A DNA stretch of 64,000 nucleotides. It comes from Vibrio sp. ED004 (GTDB lineage Bacteria > Pseudomonadota > Gammaproteobacteria > Enterobacterales > Vibrionaceae). Every line of letters begins with the position of its first letter. Position 1 is the first letter of the stretch. Position numbers and translations under genes: made by a program. Shown here in pieces: positions 41,902-52,232 of this stretch. The notes under the pieces were generated by a model, which ran no database searches, was not told where the DNA came from, and saw nothing but the letters and a program-made list of their open reading frames with translations. The stretch is taken from contig NZ_CP066149.1 in assembly GCF_023206395.1 (NCBI RefSeq), positions 620,001-684,000 on the forward strand, given 5' to 3'.

Positions 41902-42150
41902 ATGGAATGTCGTTTAGGTTGTGGAGCTTGTTGTATCGCTCCAAGTATTACATCTGCTATTCCTGGAATGCCTAATGGTAAGCCTGCAGGCGTGCGTTGC
42001 ATTCAATTAAATGAACAAGATCTGTGTAAGTTATTCGGTCAACCTTCACGCCCGAAAGTATGCCATCAATTCAAAGCGTGCCCTGTCATTTGTGGTAAGA
42101 CCGACCAAGAAGCCCTTGATAACCTGATCGAATTAGAAGCTATTACCTAA
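41902..42150 (+). CDS. YkgJ-family cysteine-cluster protein
   Basis: An 82-aa protein starting MECRLGCGACCIAPSITSAI (ATG 41902), chosen because this is where family members begin; the upstream part of the frame has no such features. Eight Cys include CRLGCGACC, GVRCIQL and CHQFKACPVICG. It matches small YkgJ/UPF0153-type proteins that may bind zinc or an iron-sulfur cluster. Confidence 0.85.
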   Translation: MECRLGCGACCIAPSITSAIPGMPNGKPAGVRCIQLNEQDLCKLFGQPSRPKVCHQFKACPVICGKTDQEALDNLIELEAIT

Positions 42151-42250
42151 GCGTATCTGCCCTTTTCTGCCTCCTATATGCCCAAGATTTCACAAAGTTG
42201 CGAAATCTAAACTATCTTGTTGATACTGGTACAGATTAATAAGGATCGTT

Positions 42251-42940
42251 ATGAATAGGTATATCGCAGAAATGTTTGGTACGTTTTGGTTGGTGTTAGG
42301 TGGTTGTGGTAGTGCCGTCTTAGCCGCTGCTTTCCCCGATGTCGGTATTGGCTTACTCGGAGTCTCTCTTGCCTTTGGTTTAACTGTGCTCACTATGGCT
42401 TTTGCTATTGGCCACATATCCGGTTGTCACCTTAACCCTGCTGTAACTATCGGCCTTTGGAGTGGCGGACGCTTTGATGCCAAAGATGTCGCACCTTATA
42501 TTATTGCCCAAGTGATTGGCGGTATTATCGCAGGTGGCGTGTTATTTGTGATTGCTTCAGGCCAAGCTGGCTTTGATGCCGCGGCGTCAGGATTTGCTTC
42601 CAATGGTTATGGTGAACACTCACCGGGCGGTTACTCGCTCACAGCGGCTCTCGTTTGTGAAGTGGTCATGACCATGGTGTTCCTATTCGTGATTATGGGC
42701 GCGACGGATTCAAAAGCACCCACTGGGTTTGCACCTATCGCAATCGGTCTCTGTTTAACCTTAATCCACCTTATCAGTATCCCTGTAACGAATACCTCTG
42801 TGAACCCCGCTCGAAGTACTGGTGTAGCAGTGTTTGTTGGTGATTGGGCTGTTTCGCAACTATGGCTATTCTGGGTTGCACCAATTATCGGTGCCGTGAT
42901 TGGCGCGATGATATACAAAGCAGTGAGAGGTTCAGATTAA
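42251..42940 (+). CDS. aqpZ: Aquaporin Z
   Basis: A 229-aa water channel. It carries both NPA boxes, [16 protein letters not shown] and [14 protein letters not shown], and six hydrophobic segments starting with [20 protein letters not shown]. This is the MIP family; the length and the selectivity-filter context (SVNPARSTG) match AqpZ rather than a glycerol channel. TAAGGATCG precedes the ATG. It is convergent with recR across a shared terminator. Confidence 0.95.
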   Translation: MNRYIAEMFGTFWLVLGGCGSAVLAAAFPDVGIGLLGVSLAFGLTVLTMAFAIGHISGCHLNPAVTIGLWSGGRFDAKDVAPYIIAQVIGGIIAGGVLFVIASGQAGFDAAASGFASNGYGEHSPGGYSLTAALVCEVVMTMVFLFVIMGATDSKAPTGFAPIAIGLCLTLIHLISIPVTNTSVNPARSTGVAVFVGDWAVSQLWLFWVAPIIGAVIGAMIYKAVRGSD

Positions 42941-42970
42941 GCTCTGAAAAATGTTTAAACAATAAAAGAA

Positions 42971-43005
42971 AAAGCCGCTTAGTGATATTCACCAAGCGGC
43001 TTTGT
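42971..43005. terminator. Bidirectional terminator between aqpZ and recR
   Basis: Stem aaagccgctt / aagcggcttt, with A-rich left and T-rich right flanks, between two convergent genes. Confidence 0.82.
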
Positions 43006-43604
43006 TAGATCTTATGACGACCGAGTAATGAGTGCGAAAGCGTGGTGCCATCCACCAGCTCTAGCTCACCACCAACGGGAACACCATGAGCAATACGGCT
43101 TGCGTTCACTTCATGGGCATTACATAGCTCAGCAATGTAGTGCGCTGTCGCTTCCCCTTCAACTGTCGGGTTGGTCGCTAGGATTACTTCAGAGATATCA
43201 CCACGGCGTAAGCGGTAGTCCAGAACATCGAGACCGATATCACTTGGACCAATACCATCAAGTGGTGAAAGGTGACCCATAAGCACAAAGTAACGACCAG
43301 AATATTGGCCAGTTGCTTCGATAGCTGCAATATCTGCAGGGCTCTCTACTACACAGATTTGACCATTTTCCTGACGTTTAGGATTGGTACAAATGTGGCA
43401 GGTATCTTCTTCAGTAAAAGTACGGCACTCATTACAGTGACCAATTTCGGTCATTGCTTGGCTAAGAGCTTCAGCCAACTGTAGGCCGCCTTTTCTATCG
43501 CGCTGTAACAAATGAAAGGCCATACGCTGCGCCGACTTGGGGCCAACCCCAGGTAGACAACGTAAGGCCTCCATCAAATGCTCCAGCATATGACTGGTAC
43601 GCAT
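43005..43604 (-). CDS. recR: Recombination protein RecR
   Basis: A 199-aa protein, the normal RecR length. It has the N-terminal helix-hairpin-helix ([17 protein letters not shown]), a zinc finger ([16 protein letters not shown]), and a TOPRIM domain ([20 protein letters not shown]). With RecO it loads RecA on gapped DNA. The order dnaX-ybaB-recR on one strand is conserved. Confidence 0.97.
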   Translation of the reverse strand: MRTSHMLEHLMEALRCLPGVGPKSAQRMAFHLLQRDRKGGLQLAEALSQAMTEIGHCNECRTFTEEDTCHICTNPKRQENGQICVVESPADIAAIEATGQYSGRYFVLMGHLSPLDGIGPSDIGLDVLDYRLRRGDISEVILATNPTVEGEATAHYIAELCNAHEVNASRIAHGVPVGGELELVDGTTLSHSLLGRHKI

Positions 43605-43681
43605 ATTTAACCGTTCTAATTTTCAAGTAACGATTTACTCAAGATAAACCGCAGCTTGAATAAACCTTTAGAAATAGTTTC

Positions 43682-44011
43682 TTAGAAAGGCATCTTCATA
43701 CCTGGTGGAAGTTGCATTCCGCCAGTTACGCTAGCCATTTTCTCTTTTTGAGTTTCTTCAACGCGACGAGCCGCATCGTTGAAAGCAGCAGCGATAAGAT
43801 CTTCAAGCATCTCTTTATCGTCTTCCATTAGGCTTTCATCGATATCAACACGGCGAACGCTGTGGCTACCAGTGATCGTTACTTTTACAAGGCCAGCACC
43901 TGACTCACCTGTAACTTCCATATTTGCGATTTCTTCTTGAAGCTTTTGCATGCGCTCTTGCATTTGCTGGGCTTGCTTCATCATGTTGCCCATACCGCCT
44001 TTACCAAACAT
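43682..44011 (-). CDS. ybaB: YbaB/EbfC nucleoid-associated protein
   Basis: A 109-aa protein beginning [20 protein letters not shown], with [20 protein letters not shown] and the end [13 protein letters not shown] typical of the family. It binds DNA as a dimer. It sits between dnaX and recR, as in most gamma-proteobacteria. Confidence 0.96.
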   Translation of the reverse strand: MFGKGGMGNMMKQAQQMQERMQKLQEEIANMEVTGESGAGLVKVTITGSHSVRRVDIDESLMEDDKEMLEDLIAAAFNDAARRVEETQKEKMASVTGGMQLPPGMKMPF

Positions 44012-44163
44012 GTTAATACTCTCTGGTCTAATTGGTTTATTAAAATTAATTAAGCTATACGTGCTTAAATGGGGGTTAAGCCAGTGCGATTCAACCCCTC
44101 GATGTTCAGTTCTCAGATTTGCTTATCTAGGATGATATGCAAGTCACTAAACGAGAAAATGTT

Positions 44164-46404
44164 CTAGATAGGACGAACGCTGTCTCTGTCGAGTTCTGCA
44201 GCAAAACGTCTTTCGATAAACTGTACGTTGGCATCGTTTTCCAAACTGGTGAACGCGTCTTTCAACTTGCCTTGGTACAACCTTTCTCGTAATTCTAGTG
44301 GCGTTTCTCCACCATCACCGATTTCAACACTCAAATGACACTCTTCTCCGAGCACTGTATTGAGCGACTGTAATAGTTCGCTCTGTGCGCGGTCCGTATT
44401 CAAGTGAGCTTGGCTCGCTCTTAACGTTAAAGTGATTGATGTGTCGTTTTTAGCAAACACGGAGTTCAATGCTAACTGTTCAACAAGCTTAGCTGTCTCT
44501 AGCTTTTGAATCGTGGCGGACCATTCATCTTGAGCAATCGACTCTTGAAGCAATTTATCGACCATTTCTGGTGTCTTAATATGCTCTAACGCACGCTTGA
44601 TCTGAGTAGGTGTAAGCTCTTTGCTCACCTCTTTCACTACAGGTTTAGACGGTTTCCAGCGATAAGGTTCATTATCATTGGTTACCTTTTCTGCAGAAGA
44701 GGCAGATAAAGAAGCTGGCGACACCCGCTCAGAGCCACCGTGTTGCTGAGCAACTCGGTCAAGAACTGAAGTTTTAGCTGGTGTCGCTTTAGCCTTTTTT
44801 GGCGCTGAACCTTTGCTTTCCGGCGCCGCACTGCCTCTACGCTGAGAACGCAATTGGTGGCGTAAACCACTGACAGGCGAAGCCGGACGTTCTGATTGTC
44901 CTTGCGGAGCAGCAGAAGCAGGTGGCGCTGAAGGTGCAGTGTTTTGCGGCTGAGCCGAAGCTTGATTCTGATAATTCGCTTGTTGAGGCTGCTCTGCACC
45001 GTAGCTAGGACGTTCGTCATAAGCAGGTGGCGCATCATACTGGCTGTGCGGGTAATCCTGCTCAGGATAACCTTGGTTGCCTGAATGGTCAGTGTAACCT
45101 TGCGAATCTGAATACTGTGCTGGATTCTGCTGCGGAGCCTGTTGTACCTGTTGCTGCTGCATAGCTTGCTGTTGAGGCGCCTGTTGTTGCACCTGAGGCT
45201 GTCTCGGAGCTGCCATTGGCGCAGGTTGGCTCACAGGTTGAGCAACGCTCTGAGCTTGAACTGATGGAGCTGGCGCATTGCTTGTCGACTGAGTCGAGAT
45301 TGCTGTTGCAACAGTTTGCTCAGCAGGTCTAAAGGCCAACATGCGTAAAGCCACCATCTCAATACCAACACGAGCGGTTGGTGACAACGGTAAGTCTTCG
45401 CGACCTTTCAACACGATCTGGTAGTAAAGCTGAATGTCTTGTGGGCTTAGCGCCTTACTTAACAGTTCTAGCTTCTCAGCATCCGGCTGAGCTTTATCTA
45501 ATGTAGATGGAAGCGCTTGGAACATCGCCAAACGATGCAGTTGAGTCGCAAGCTGATTCAACAAACCATCCCACTCTACGCCATTCTCAGCAAGGCTTTG
45601 AATACAAGCCATTGCCAGTTGAGGCTGCTTACTGCTGATCGCTTCAAGCAAGTGAATGGCTTGGTCGGTGTCTAGCGTACCGAGCATGTGAGCCACGGTG
45701 TCTGTCACGACATTACCGTTGCCTAGTGCGATAGCTTGATCCGTTAAACTCAGAGCATCACGCATACTGCCGTCAGCAGCATGAGCAATCATCCCAAGCG
45801 CACGAGATTCAGACGTCACACTCTCTTGTTCAAGAATGTGGTCAAGCTGTTCGTGAATATTATCAGCGCTGATCGGCTTAAGATGGAACTGCAGACAACG
45901 CGACAGAATCGTCACAGGAAGCTTTTGTGGATCGGTCGTTGCGAGCAAGAATTTCACATACTCAGGCGGCTCTTCTAAGGTCTTTAGAAGCGCGTTGAAA
46001 CTGTGCCTAGAAAGCATGTGTACTTCATCGATTAGGTAAACCTTGAAGCGACCACGTGCTGGCTTGTACTGAACATTGTCCAGAAGCTCGCGGGTATCTT
46101 CTACCTTTGTACGTGATGCAGCATCGATCTCTAGCAGGTCAACAAAGCGACCTTCGTCGATCTCTTTACAGGTTGCACATTCACCACAAGGGGTTGAGGT
46201 AATGCCTGTTTCACAGTTGAGTCCCTTAGCAAACAAACGGCCGATGGTTGTTTTACCAACACCTCGTGTACCGCTGAACAGGTATGCATGGTGCAACCTA
46301 TTCTGGCTAAGGGCATTCTCTAATGCTGTTAAAACATGGGCTTGACCAACCACTTCTTTAAATTTGGTTGGTCGCCATTTTCGCGCTAACGCAAGATAGC
46401 TCAT
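44164..46404 (-). CDS. dnaX: DNA polymerase III subunits tau/gamma
   Basis: A 746-aa clamp-loader subunit (tau). Walker A is FSGTRGVGKTTIGR, the zinc Cys are CGECATCKE, and Walker B/DEXX is VYLIDEVHMLSRHSF. A long Gln/Pro/Ala-rich linker (about residues 380-530) precedes the tau C-terminal domain. Inside the linker end is a slippery heptamer A AAA AAG (codon 536-537), which would yield the shorter gamma by a -1 shift. ATPase of the polymerase III holoenzyme. It is followed by ybaB and recR. Confidence 0.97.
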   Translation of the reverse strand: MSYLALARKWRPTKFKEVVGQAHVLTALENALSQNRLHHAYLFSGTRGVGKTTIGRLFAKGLNCETGITSTPCGECATCKEIDEGRFVDLLEIDAASRTKVEDTRELLDNVQYKPARGRFKVYLIDEVHMLSRHSFNALLKTLEEPPEYVKFLLATTDPQKLPVTILSRCLQFHLKPISADNIHEQLDHILEQESVTSESRALGMIAHAADGSMRDALSLTDQAIALGNGNVVTDTVAHMLGTLDTDQAIHLLEAISSKQPQLAMACIQSLAENGVEWDGLLNQLATQLHRLAMFQALPSTLDKAQPDAEKLELLSKALSPQDIQLYYQIVLKGREDLPLSPTARVGIEMVALRMLAFRPAEQTVATAISTQSTSNAPAPSVQAQSVAQPVSQPAPMAAPRQPQVQQQAPQQQAMQQQQVQQAPQQNPAQYSDSQGYTDHSGNQGYPEQDYPHSQYDAPPAYDERPSYGAEQPQQANYQNQASAQPQNTAPSAPPASAAPQGQSERPASPVSGLRHQLRSQRRGSAAPESKGSAPKKAKATPAKTSVLDRVAQQHGGSERVSPASLSASSAEKVTNDNEPYRWKPSKPVVKEVSKELTPTQIKRALEHIKTPEMVDKLLQESIAQDEWSATIQKLETAKLVEQLALNSVFAKNDTSITLTLRASQAHLNTDRAQSELLQSLNTVLGEECHLSVEIGDGGETPLELRERLYQGKLKDAFTSLENDANVQFIERRFAAELDRDSVRPI
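44789..44800 (-). promoter_or_regulatory. Programmed -1 frameshift signal in dnaX
   Basis: In zero frame the codons are CCA AAA AAG GCT; the heptamer A AAA AAG (44794-44800) is identical to that of E. coli dnaX. After a -1 slip the next codons are GGC TAA (stop 44789-44791). The gamma product would be 538 aa, ending in Gly. Confidence 0.75.
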
Positions 46405-46422
46405 GAATAATTCCGAAAAGGA

Positions 46423-46968
46423 TTAGTGGCCGTCGAATTCGCAGATGCTAAACACTTCTAGACCTAAGCCTTCTAAGCGCTTGTCACCACCGATTTCTGG
46501 AAGATTAATTACAAATGCAGCATGCTCTACCACACCACCAAGCTGACGAATCAACTTTGTTGTCGCTTCAATCGTACCGCCAGTTGCTAGTAGGTCATCA
46601 ACCATCAGCACTTTATCGCCTTCAACGATAGCATCAGTATGAATTTCTAGCGTGTCTGTGCCGTACTCAAGCTCATAAGATTGTGCCACAGTTTCACGAG
46701 GCAGTTTGCCCGGCTTACGCACAGGAATGAAGCCAACACCTAGTTCTAATGCTAAAGGCGCACCGAATAGGAAACCACGAGCTTCAGTACCAACGATCTT
46801 AGTAAAGCCCATGTCCTTGTATGTTTCCGCTAACAACTCGATAGTCGCTTTGTAAGCTGCTGGGTCTTCCATCAAGCTTGTTACGTCACGGAACAAAATA
46901 CCCGCTTTAGGGTAATCAGGAATGCTTTTGATGCTTGCTTTGATCAGAGAGATTTTTTCTGTGTTCAT
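46423..46968 (-). CDS. apt: Adenine phosphoribosyltransferase
   Basis: Start [20 protein letters not shown] at 46968 gives 181 aa, close to E. coli Apt (183). A four-codon longer start is possible. It has [41 protein letters not shown] and the PRPP-binding [18 protein letters not shown]. It makes AMP from adenine and PRPP. It sits just upstream of dnaX as in E. coli. Confidence 0.96.
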   Translation of the reverse strand: MNTEKISLIKASIKSIPDYPKAGILFRDVTSLMEDPAAYKATIELLAETYKDMGFTKIVGTEARGFLFGAPLALELGVGFIPVRKPGKLPRETVAQSYELEYGTDTLEIHTDAIVEGDKVLMVDDLLATGGTIEATTKLIRQLGGVVEHAAFVINLPEIGGDKRLEGLGLEVFSICEFDGH

Positions 46969-47129
46969 AATCTTATGCACTTCATTAGGCCGCTTTCCAA
47001 ACTCTGGTTAACGAATCAAACATCAACGCTTGGAATTAAGGAAAGGTACGATTGGTATTCATTGCAACGAGAGTCATAACTCTGATTGCTGAAATAATAA
47101 ACGCCCGCTATACAAGCAGGCACACTGGC

Positions 47130-47528
47130 TCAATGGTAGTGATTTTCTTTGCTGTCAGCAACCAACTCATGGGTTGGAAGTCGCATAAACCATGTGAGAA
47201 GAATAACAAGTACACAAATTAGGAAAGCCTTGACCCAAATGATCGGGGCAAAGTAGATGGATAACGCAAAACTCAACAAGATAAAGAATACGCCGCGCGT
47301 TTTAACTTGCCTGGTGACGGCACCGTGTTGGTACCAATTGTTCAGTAAAGGACCCAGCGTTTTGTGCTCGTGCATCCACTTATGAACTTTCGGATTACTT
47401 CGCATGAAGCATGCGCTAGCAAGAAGGAGAAAAGGTGTGGTTGGAAGAACAGGTAAAACTATCCCTAGAACTGCGAGAAATATGCAAAGGCCACCAGCTA
47501 TATTCAGGCTTAAAACTCGAACGCTAAT
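47130..47528 (-). CDS. ybaN: YbaN-like inner-membrane protein (DUF454), probable ATT start
   Basis: The visible ATG (47405) gives only 91 aa and would cut the family's N-terminal membrane segment. Upstream, the frame stays open for 41 codons and encodes the expected LNIAGGLCIFLAVLGIVLPV, then LPTTPFLLLASACF. The first in-frame stop further up is a TGA, only five codons above. Within this stretch no ATG, GTG or TTG occurs; an ATT (47528) follows a perfect AAGGAGG by five bases. A 132-aa product from ATT fits E. coli YbaN in length. Function unknown. Confidence 0.75.
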   Translation of the reverse strand: MSVRVLSLNIAGGLCIFLAVLGIVLPVLPTTPFLLLASACFMRSNPKVHKWMHEHKTLGPLLNNWYQHGAVTRQVKTRGVFFILLSFALSIYFAPIIWVKAFLICVLVILLTWFMRLPTHELVADSKENHYH

Positions 47529-47575
47529 TGTGGCCTCCTTGAGTCAGCTATCACCTATCGGCGATGACAGCTTAA

Positions 47576-47713
47576 CTAGAATGTTGCGTAACCATTGAAT
47601 ACACGGATCAACGTAAGTGTTGCTGGTAGCAATGGAATCATTAAAAATGCGGCTAAAAATCCTAAAAAGTAGAATACATTAAACGGGTCTTGAAAGTCTT
47701 TGTTATCTGCCAT
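47576..47713 (-). CDS. Small membrane protein (45 aa)
   Basis: Begins MADNKDFQDPFNVFYFLGFL and ends LTLIRVFNGYATF, with one or two hydrophobic spans. AAGAAG lies before the ATG. It stops 48 bp before the ybaN start, so both may share a transcript. I do not recognise a family. Confidence 0.6.
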   Translation of the reverse strand: MADNKDFQDPFNVFYFLGFLAAFLMIPLLPATLTLIRVFNGYATF

Positions 47714-47861
47714 GATTGCTTCTTGTTTTTGTTAGTAAAGGTAAGTATCTGGCGAACCAAACCCGCTTTGCTAAATCAACATTTAACAAAAAAGGCATAG
47801 CCACACCATTTGCGCAACTATACCTTAATCAATTATTCACAAAAACCGAGGAAATATAGGG

Positions 47862-48938
47862 TTAATCGGTAGACCCTTGGTGTATGTCTAAACTAAAACT
47901 CGCCGCTCCAAGCAGACTTAATGAAAGTTGGCAGCCTTGCTCAATCGGCAAGTCTCTCGTAATGAAATTCTTCTTACAGTTTTCGCCTAAGCGCTCACCT
48001 GCCGCAATATGTTGATTCATCTCACCATTCGACCAATGTCCATCTAAACCCGCTGGCAAAATAGAGATGGTACCCTCAGCAAGATTGGCAACACCAAACA
48101 AAGCATTAACGGGCGTGGCGCATTTCGAGCACTCAATACCCTTCTCTAAAATCTCCGCAATATCTTTGAGATCAACATTAAAATCTTTTCGATTTCTAAT
48201 GTAATCGTGGAATAAGGCTCTCACCAGCAGCGTTGACGCTGAACTGCCATTGTCAGAAGAAGAGGAATCGACGAGGTAAAAGGCAAACTGCCCATTCATC
48301 ATCCAAGCGTAATCAAACACGAGTGGCATCATCTCTGTTGATTGCAGCAGTCGGTAACTACAACACCATGAGCCTTGTCTTGTGTCTTTTTCAGGAAGCA
48401 GGGCATGCAGTAAGTCTTTTGCAGCGCTCGGGTTATCTTGTAGGTAATTAAGATGCCAATGCAGCTCTTGGTCTTCGGGGATCTCTCCTCCGTCATCCAC
48501 ACAGAACCATTGGCTTGAAAAATCTCGTTGGTCTGAAATATTGTCGTATGAATCTTTTAACGTATTCGCTATCGCACTTCCTAAGTGACCGTGATCCTCT
48601 AGAGGTTTTGCCAAAAAGTCTTTAATACCAAATCGCAATGCTTTCGCCACATCAGACATATCGTCGGTAGCAGACACGACGATCATAGGCAGTGACGGAT
48701 ATTCTAAACTGAGCTCTTCTACAAGCTCGATGCCGTCCAGGATCGGCATTGATAAGTCACACACAATTAAATCTGGTGCTGAGTCTCTAAGTTTCTGCAG
48801 AGCGTCCAGCCCATTTTCAGCCTCAACCACTTTATAACCAATCTTGTCTAAATACGCGCTGGTTATACGGCGAAAAATAGGATCATCATCAACCAACATT
48901 ACGCATTTTTGGTTAATTACTTCCTGAGCCGAGGTCAT
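47862..48938 (-). CDS. rssB: Response regulator, RssB-like
   Basis: A response regulator of about 358-367 aa; the ATG at 48938 (MTSAQEVINQKCVMLVDDDP) or the one at 48965 may be used. The receiver domain has the acidic pair and phospho-Asp (LIVCDLSMPILDG), Thr/Ser (VVSATDDMSD) and Lys (DFLAKPLEDHG). The C-terminal 200 residues look like a PP2C-type fold without clear metal acids, as in RssB, the adaptor that delivers RpoS to ClpXP. I infer RssB from domain order; identity is not certain. It is divergent from a LysR gene. Confidence 0.65.
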   Translation of the reverse strand: MTSAQEVINQKCVMLVDDDPIFRRITSAYLDKIGYKVVEAENGLDALQKLRDSAPDLIVCDLSMPILDGIELVEELSLEYPSLPMIVVSATDDMSDVAKALRFGIKDFLAKPLEDHGHLGSAIANTLKDSYDNISDQRDFSSQWFCVDDGGEIPEDQELHWHLNYLQDNPSAAKDLLHALLPEKDTRQGSWCCSYRLLQSTEMMPLVFDYAWMMNGQFAFYLVDSSSSDNGSSASTLLVRALFHDYIRNRKDFNVDLKDIAEILEKGIECSKCATPVNALFGVANLAEGTISILPAGLDGHWSNGEMNQHIAAGERLGENCKKNFITRDLPIEQGCQLSLSLLGAASFSLDIHQGSTD

Positions 48939-49193
48939 TACTGGCTGACTGTGAGTTTTGTACATAATCTATAACCTCACAAAACTAAGTCGAATTATTA
49001 TTGTTATCTGTTCTAAGAACTAATATAAAACTTAGTAATAAAATGCTAAATACACAAATTTGCACTCTTTACTGGTAATTCGTGACGAGGGTTGGAATAC
49101 TTGTAAATAATGCAACGAGTTGACGTAACGCAAACATTGATCTCACTGTTACGTATAAATTAGATGAGATTGTAAACAAATGTGTCTGGATTT

Positions 49194-50069
49194 ATGAAAT
49201 TAGATGATTTAAACCTCTTTCGACTCGTCGTTGAAAATGGGAGCTACACCGCAACATCGCGCAAGACTATGATTCCGGTTGCGACCATTACACGACGCAT
49301 CCAAGCCTTAGAAGACTCACTGAACCTGAGGCTTCTCAATAGACACGCGCGTAAACTCTCTTTAACAGAGGCTGGCGAACGTTTTTTCGATGAATGCTCT
49401 CCGCTATTGCAACGTCTGTCTTCTACTGCAGAAGAGCTCACGGACGTATGTAAAGGAGCTTCCGGTAAGATTCGTATTACGGCACCCTCCAACCTGACCA
49501 AGCGCATGATGATGCCAATGTTCAGCGACTTCATGACTCAATACCCAGATATTAATATTGAGTTGATGATGAACAACCAAGCCGATCAGCTTGATCCAAC
49601 CGAGTGGGACGTGATTTTCCGCGTCGGCCCACAACGTGACTCAAGCCTAATCGCAAGAAAGATCAGTGAAGTAAAAGATATTCTTATTGCTAGCCCTGAC
49701 TACTTAGCGAAAAATCCGGCACCGAGCCACGCAGAAGAACTGGCTAACCACTCTCTTCTAAAAGGCTACCCTCTGATTAAGTGGCAGCTGAGCAATTCGA
49801 ATGAAGAGACGGTGGTGAATAGCGAGAAAGGCCGTTTCAATGCGAATGCGCTTAATGTGGTGAGACAAGCATGTTCTGAAGGCCTAGGTATCACCCTGAT
49901 GCCTGACGTGATGATTCGTGAATACATTGAAGATGGCAGCTTAGTGCAAGTCTTAGAAGATTGGAGCGCTAACCCTCGTGATATTTACATGCTTTATAAC
50001 CACAAAGACCACCTGCCAGAAAAAGTTAGATTGTTTATTGATTTTGTGATCGCGTACCACATTCATTAG
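49194..50069 (+). CDS. LysR-family transcriptional regulator
   Basis: A 291-aa (or 295 from 49182) regulator. The N-terminal winged helix is DDLNLFRLVVENGSYTATSR then IPVATITRRIQALEDSLNLR. The substrate domain has IRITAPSNLTKRMMMPMFSD and later GLGITLMPDVMIREYIEDG. This resembles the CrgA/DsdC-like LysR group with many Vibrio paralogues. Targets unknown. It is divergent from the RssB-like gene across about 220 bp. Confidence 0.92.
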   Translation: MKLDDLNLFRLVVENGSYTATSRKTMIPVATITRRIQALEDSLNLRLLNRHARKLSLTEAGERFFDECSPLLQRLSSTAEELTDVCKGASGKIRITAPSNLTKRMMMPMFSDFMTQYPDINIELMMNNQADQLDPTEWDVIFRVGPQRDSSLIARKISEVKDILIASPDYLAKNPAPSHAEELANHSLLKGYPLIKWQLSNSNEETVVNSEKGRFNANALNVVRQACSEGLGITLMPDVMIREYIEDGSLVQVLEDWSANPRDIYMLYNHKDHLPEKVRLFIDFVIAYHIH

Positions 50070-50093
50070 ATTAATCCCCAATATCAAAAACAA

Positions 50094-50124
50094 AAAAACC
50101 AGAGCCGATGCTCTGGTTTTTTAT
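50094..50124. terminator. Bidirectional terminator between LysR gene and purF
   Basis: Stem aaaaaaccagagc / gctctggtttttt with a 3-nt loop, symmetric between convergent genes. Confidence 0.88.
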
Positions 50125-50144
50125 ACTTTCAATACTAACGAAAA

Positions 50145-51659
50145 CTAAGCGCCTTCGTTGTGTAGCTCTAGGTTTGCTAGATCCTGTTGGATCTCACGTT
50201 GAACCTTTGAGTCGTCGTTACGCAGAGAATCTAGGAAATCTAAGTACGCTTGGTCGATATCGCCCGTTACATATTCACCGTTAAATACCGAAGTATCAAA
50301 ACGAGAGATGTCTTGGTTACCCATACCTACTGCAGAGATTAAGTCTGGTAGCGTTTGGAAGATCAAAGCGTCTGCGCCAATCTGCTTACAAATCGTTTCG
50401 TTGTCACGACCATGAGCAATCAGCTCAGTTGCGCTCGGCATATCGATGCCGTAAACGTTAGGGAAGCGAACCTCTGGAGCAGCTGAAACCATGAAGACTT
50501 TGTTAGCGCCTGAATCACGTGCCATCTCAATGATTTGCTCTGATGTTGTGCCGCGAACAATAGAGTCATCAACCAATAGAACGTTCTTATCTTTAAACTC
50601 AGAACGGATTGCATTCAGCTTACGACGAACCGACTTCTTACGCTGTTGTTGACCAGGCATGATGAACGTACGACCAACATAACGGTTTTTCACGAAACCT
50701 TGACGGTATGGCTTATTGATCGCTTGAGCGATGCGTAGCGCAATATCGTTCGATGTTTCAGGAATTGGGATAACCACATCAATGTCTAAGTCTGCATACT
50801 CTTCTTTAATACGCTTACCTAGCATCTCACCCATCTCAACGCGTGCGCTGTAAACCGAGATTTTGTCGATGAATGAATCTGGACGTGCAAAGTATACAAA
50901 CTCAAAGATACATGGGTTTAGTTGTGGGTTGTCTGCACATTGCTTAGTGAAAAGTTCACCGTCGAACGTTGCGTAGATAGCTTCACCCGGTGCTACGTCG
51001 CGCATGAAATCAAAACCAACAGCATCAAGTGCTACCGATTCAGATGCAACCATGTACTCTGTTTTACCATTAACTTCACGCTTACCAAGACACAGTGGAC
51101 GAATACCATGTGGGTCACGGAATGCGATCATACCGTGGCCGATGATCATTGCCGTTACTGCGTAAGCACCACGAATCGTGCGGTGTACATTAGAGACAGC
51201 ACGGAAAACGTCGTCAGAAGTCACGTTACCTTTAACGGTATCGATCTCATGAGCCAATACGTTCAGTAGAACTTCAGAGTCCGACGTTGTGTTTACATGA
51301 CGACGGTCTTTCTCGAACAACTTCTCACGAACTTCGTTTGCATTCGTTAGGTTGCCGTTGTGAGCCAATGTGATGCCAAAAGGCGAGTTTACGTAGAAAG
51401 GCTGAGCTTCCGACGCGCTTGAGCTACCTGCTGTCGGGTAACGAACATGGCCAATACCAACGTTACCTTGGAGGCGTTGCATGTGTTTTGCTTCAAAAAC
51501 ATCTTTTACTAAACCGTTCGCCTTACGCAGACGGAAACGATTGCTTTCTATGGTACAAATACCAGCGGCATCTTGGCCACGATGCTGCAATACCGTTAAA
51601 GCGTCATAAATAGACTGGTTTACAGGTGTTGAACCCACGATTCCAACAATACCACACAT
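50145..51659 (-). CDS. purF: Amidophosphoribosyltransferase
   Basis: A 504-aa enzyme for the first step of purine synthesis. The propeptide-free Cys2 is present ([16 protein letters not shown]) as glutaminase nucleophile. The PRPP site is [20 protein letters not shown]. Length equals E. coli PurF (505). It follows cvpA after 34 bp and the PurR box lies upstream of that gene, so it should be repressed by PurR with hypoxanthine or guanine. Confidence 0.97.
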   Translation of the reverse strand: MCGIVGIVGSTPVNQSIYDALTVLQHRGQDAAGICTIESNRFRLRKANGLVKDVFEAKHMQRLQGNVGIGHVRYPTAGSSSASEAQPFYVNSPFGITLAHNGNLTNANEVREKLFEKDRRHVNTTSDSEVLLNVLAHEIDTVKGNVTSDDVFRAVSNVHRTIRGAYAVTAMIIGHGMIAFRDPHGIRPLCLGKREVNGKTEYMVASESVALDAVGFDFMRDVAPGEAIYATFDGELFTKQCADNPQLNPCIFEFVYFARPDSFIDKISVYSARVEMGEMLGKRIKEEYADLDIDVVIPIPETSNDIALRIAQAINKPYRQGFVKNRYVGRTFIMPGQQQRKKSVRRKLNAIRSEFKDKNVLLVDDSIVRGTTSEQIIEMARDSGANKVFMVSAAPEVRFPNVYGIDMPSATELIAHGRDNETICKQIGADALIFQTLPDLISAVGMGNQDISRFDTSVFNGEYVTGDIDQAYLDFLDSLRNDDSKVQREIQQDLANLELHNEGA

Positions 51660-51693
51660 GTCCTAATCCTCGATTTTTCGACATTAACTGGCG

Positions 51694-52185
51694 CTAGAGC
51701 GCGCCAGATAAGAAACTAGATGTTGCTTGTAAATGCTCGAAGAACGGCGCAATGATTCGACTAAACTCCGGAACCAACTGCGAATTCTTCCACCACTCAG
51801 AACTTGGGAATGCAGTAAACGCATCCATGAAAAACAACACTGCAGAAACAATCAAAACACCACGTAAGCCACCAAAGACGACACCGAGGATTCTGTCTGT
51901 ACCTGACAGGCCTGTTTTCTGAACTAGCTGACCGATGACATAGTTAACTAAGGCACCAACAACTAACGTTGCAACAAACAATGCTGCTATCGCAGTTCCG
52001 TTTCGAAACATCTCATCTTCGATATTGGTGAAGTACATCGCTAATTTAGCGTAGTACTGGCTAGCAATGAAAAATGCTCCAAACCAAATTACGAGTGACA
52101 AGGCTTCTTTAGCGAAACCACGAACTAAACTGATCACGGCAGAGAAGCCGATCACGCCTAAAATGACAAAATCTAACCAATTCAT
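51694..52185 (-). CDS. cvpA: CvpA family membrane protein
   Basis: A 163-aa protein with four hydrophobic segments, starting MNWLDFVILGVIGFSAVISL. LVRGFAKEALSLVIWFGAFF and GLSGTDRILGVVFGGLRGV are typical CvpA blocks. The family is needed for colicin V production in E. coli. It forms an operon with purF and is preceded by a PurR box. Confidence 0.95.
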   Translation of the reverse strand: MNWLDFVILGVIGFSAVISLVRGFAKEALSLVIWFGAFFIASQYYAKLAMYFTNIEDEMFRNGTAIAALFVATLVVGALVNYVIGQLVQKTGLSGTDRILGVVFGGLRGVLIVSAVLFFMDAFTAFPSSEWWKNSQLVPEFSRIIAPFFEHLQATSSFLSGAL

Positions 52186-52232
52186 GAATTCTTCATCTTA
52201 AGTTGGCGCGCATTTTAACAGAAAAAATGCTG

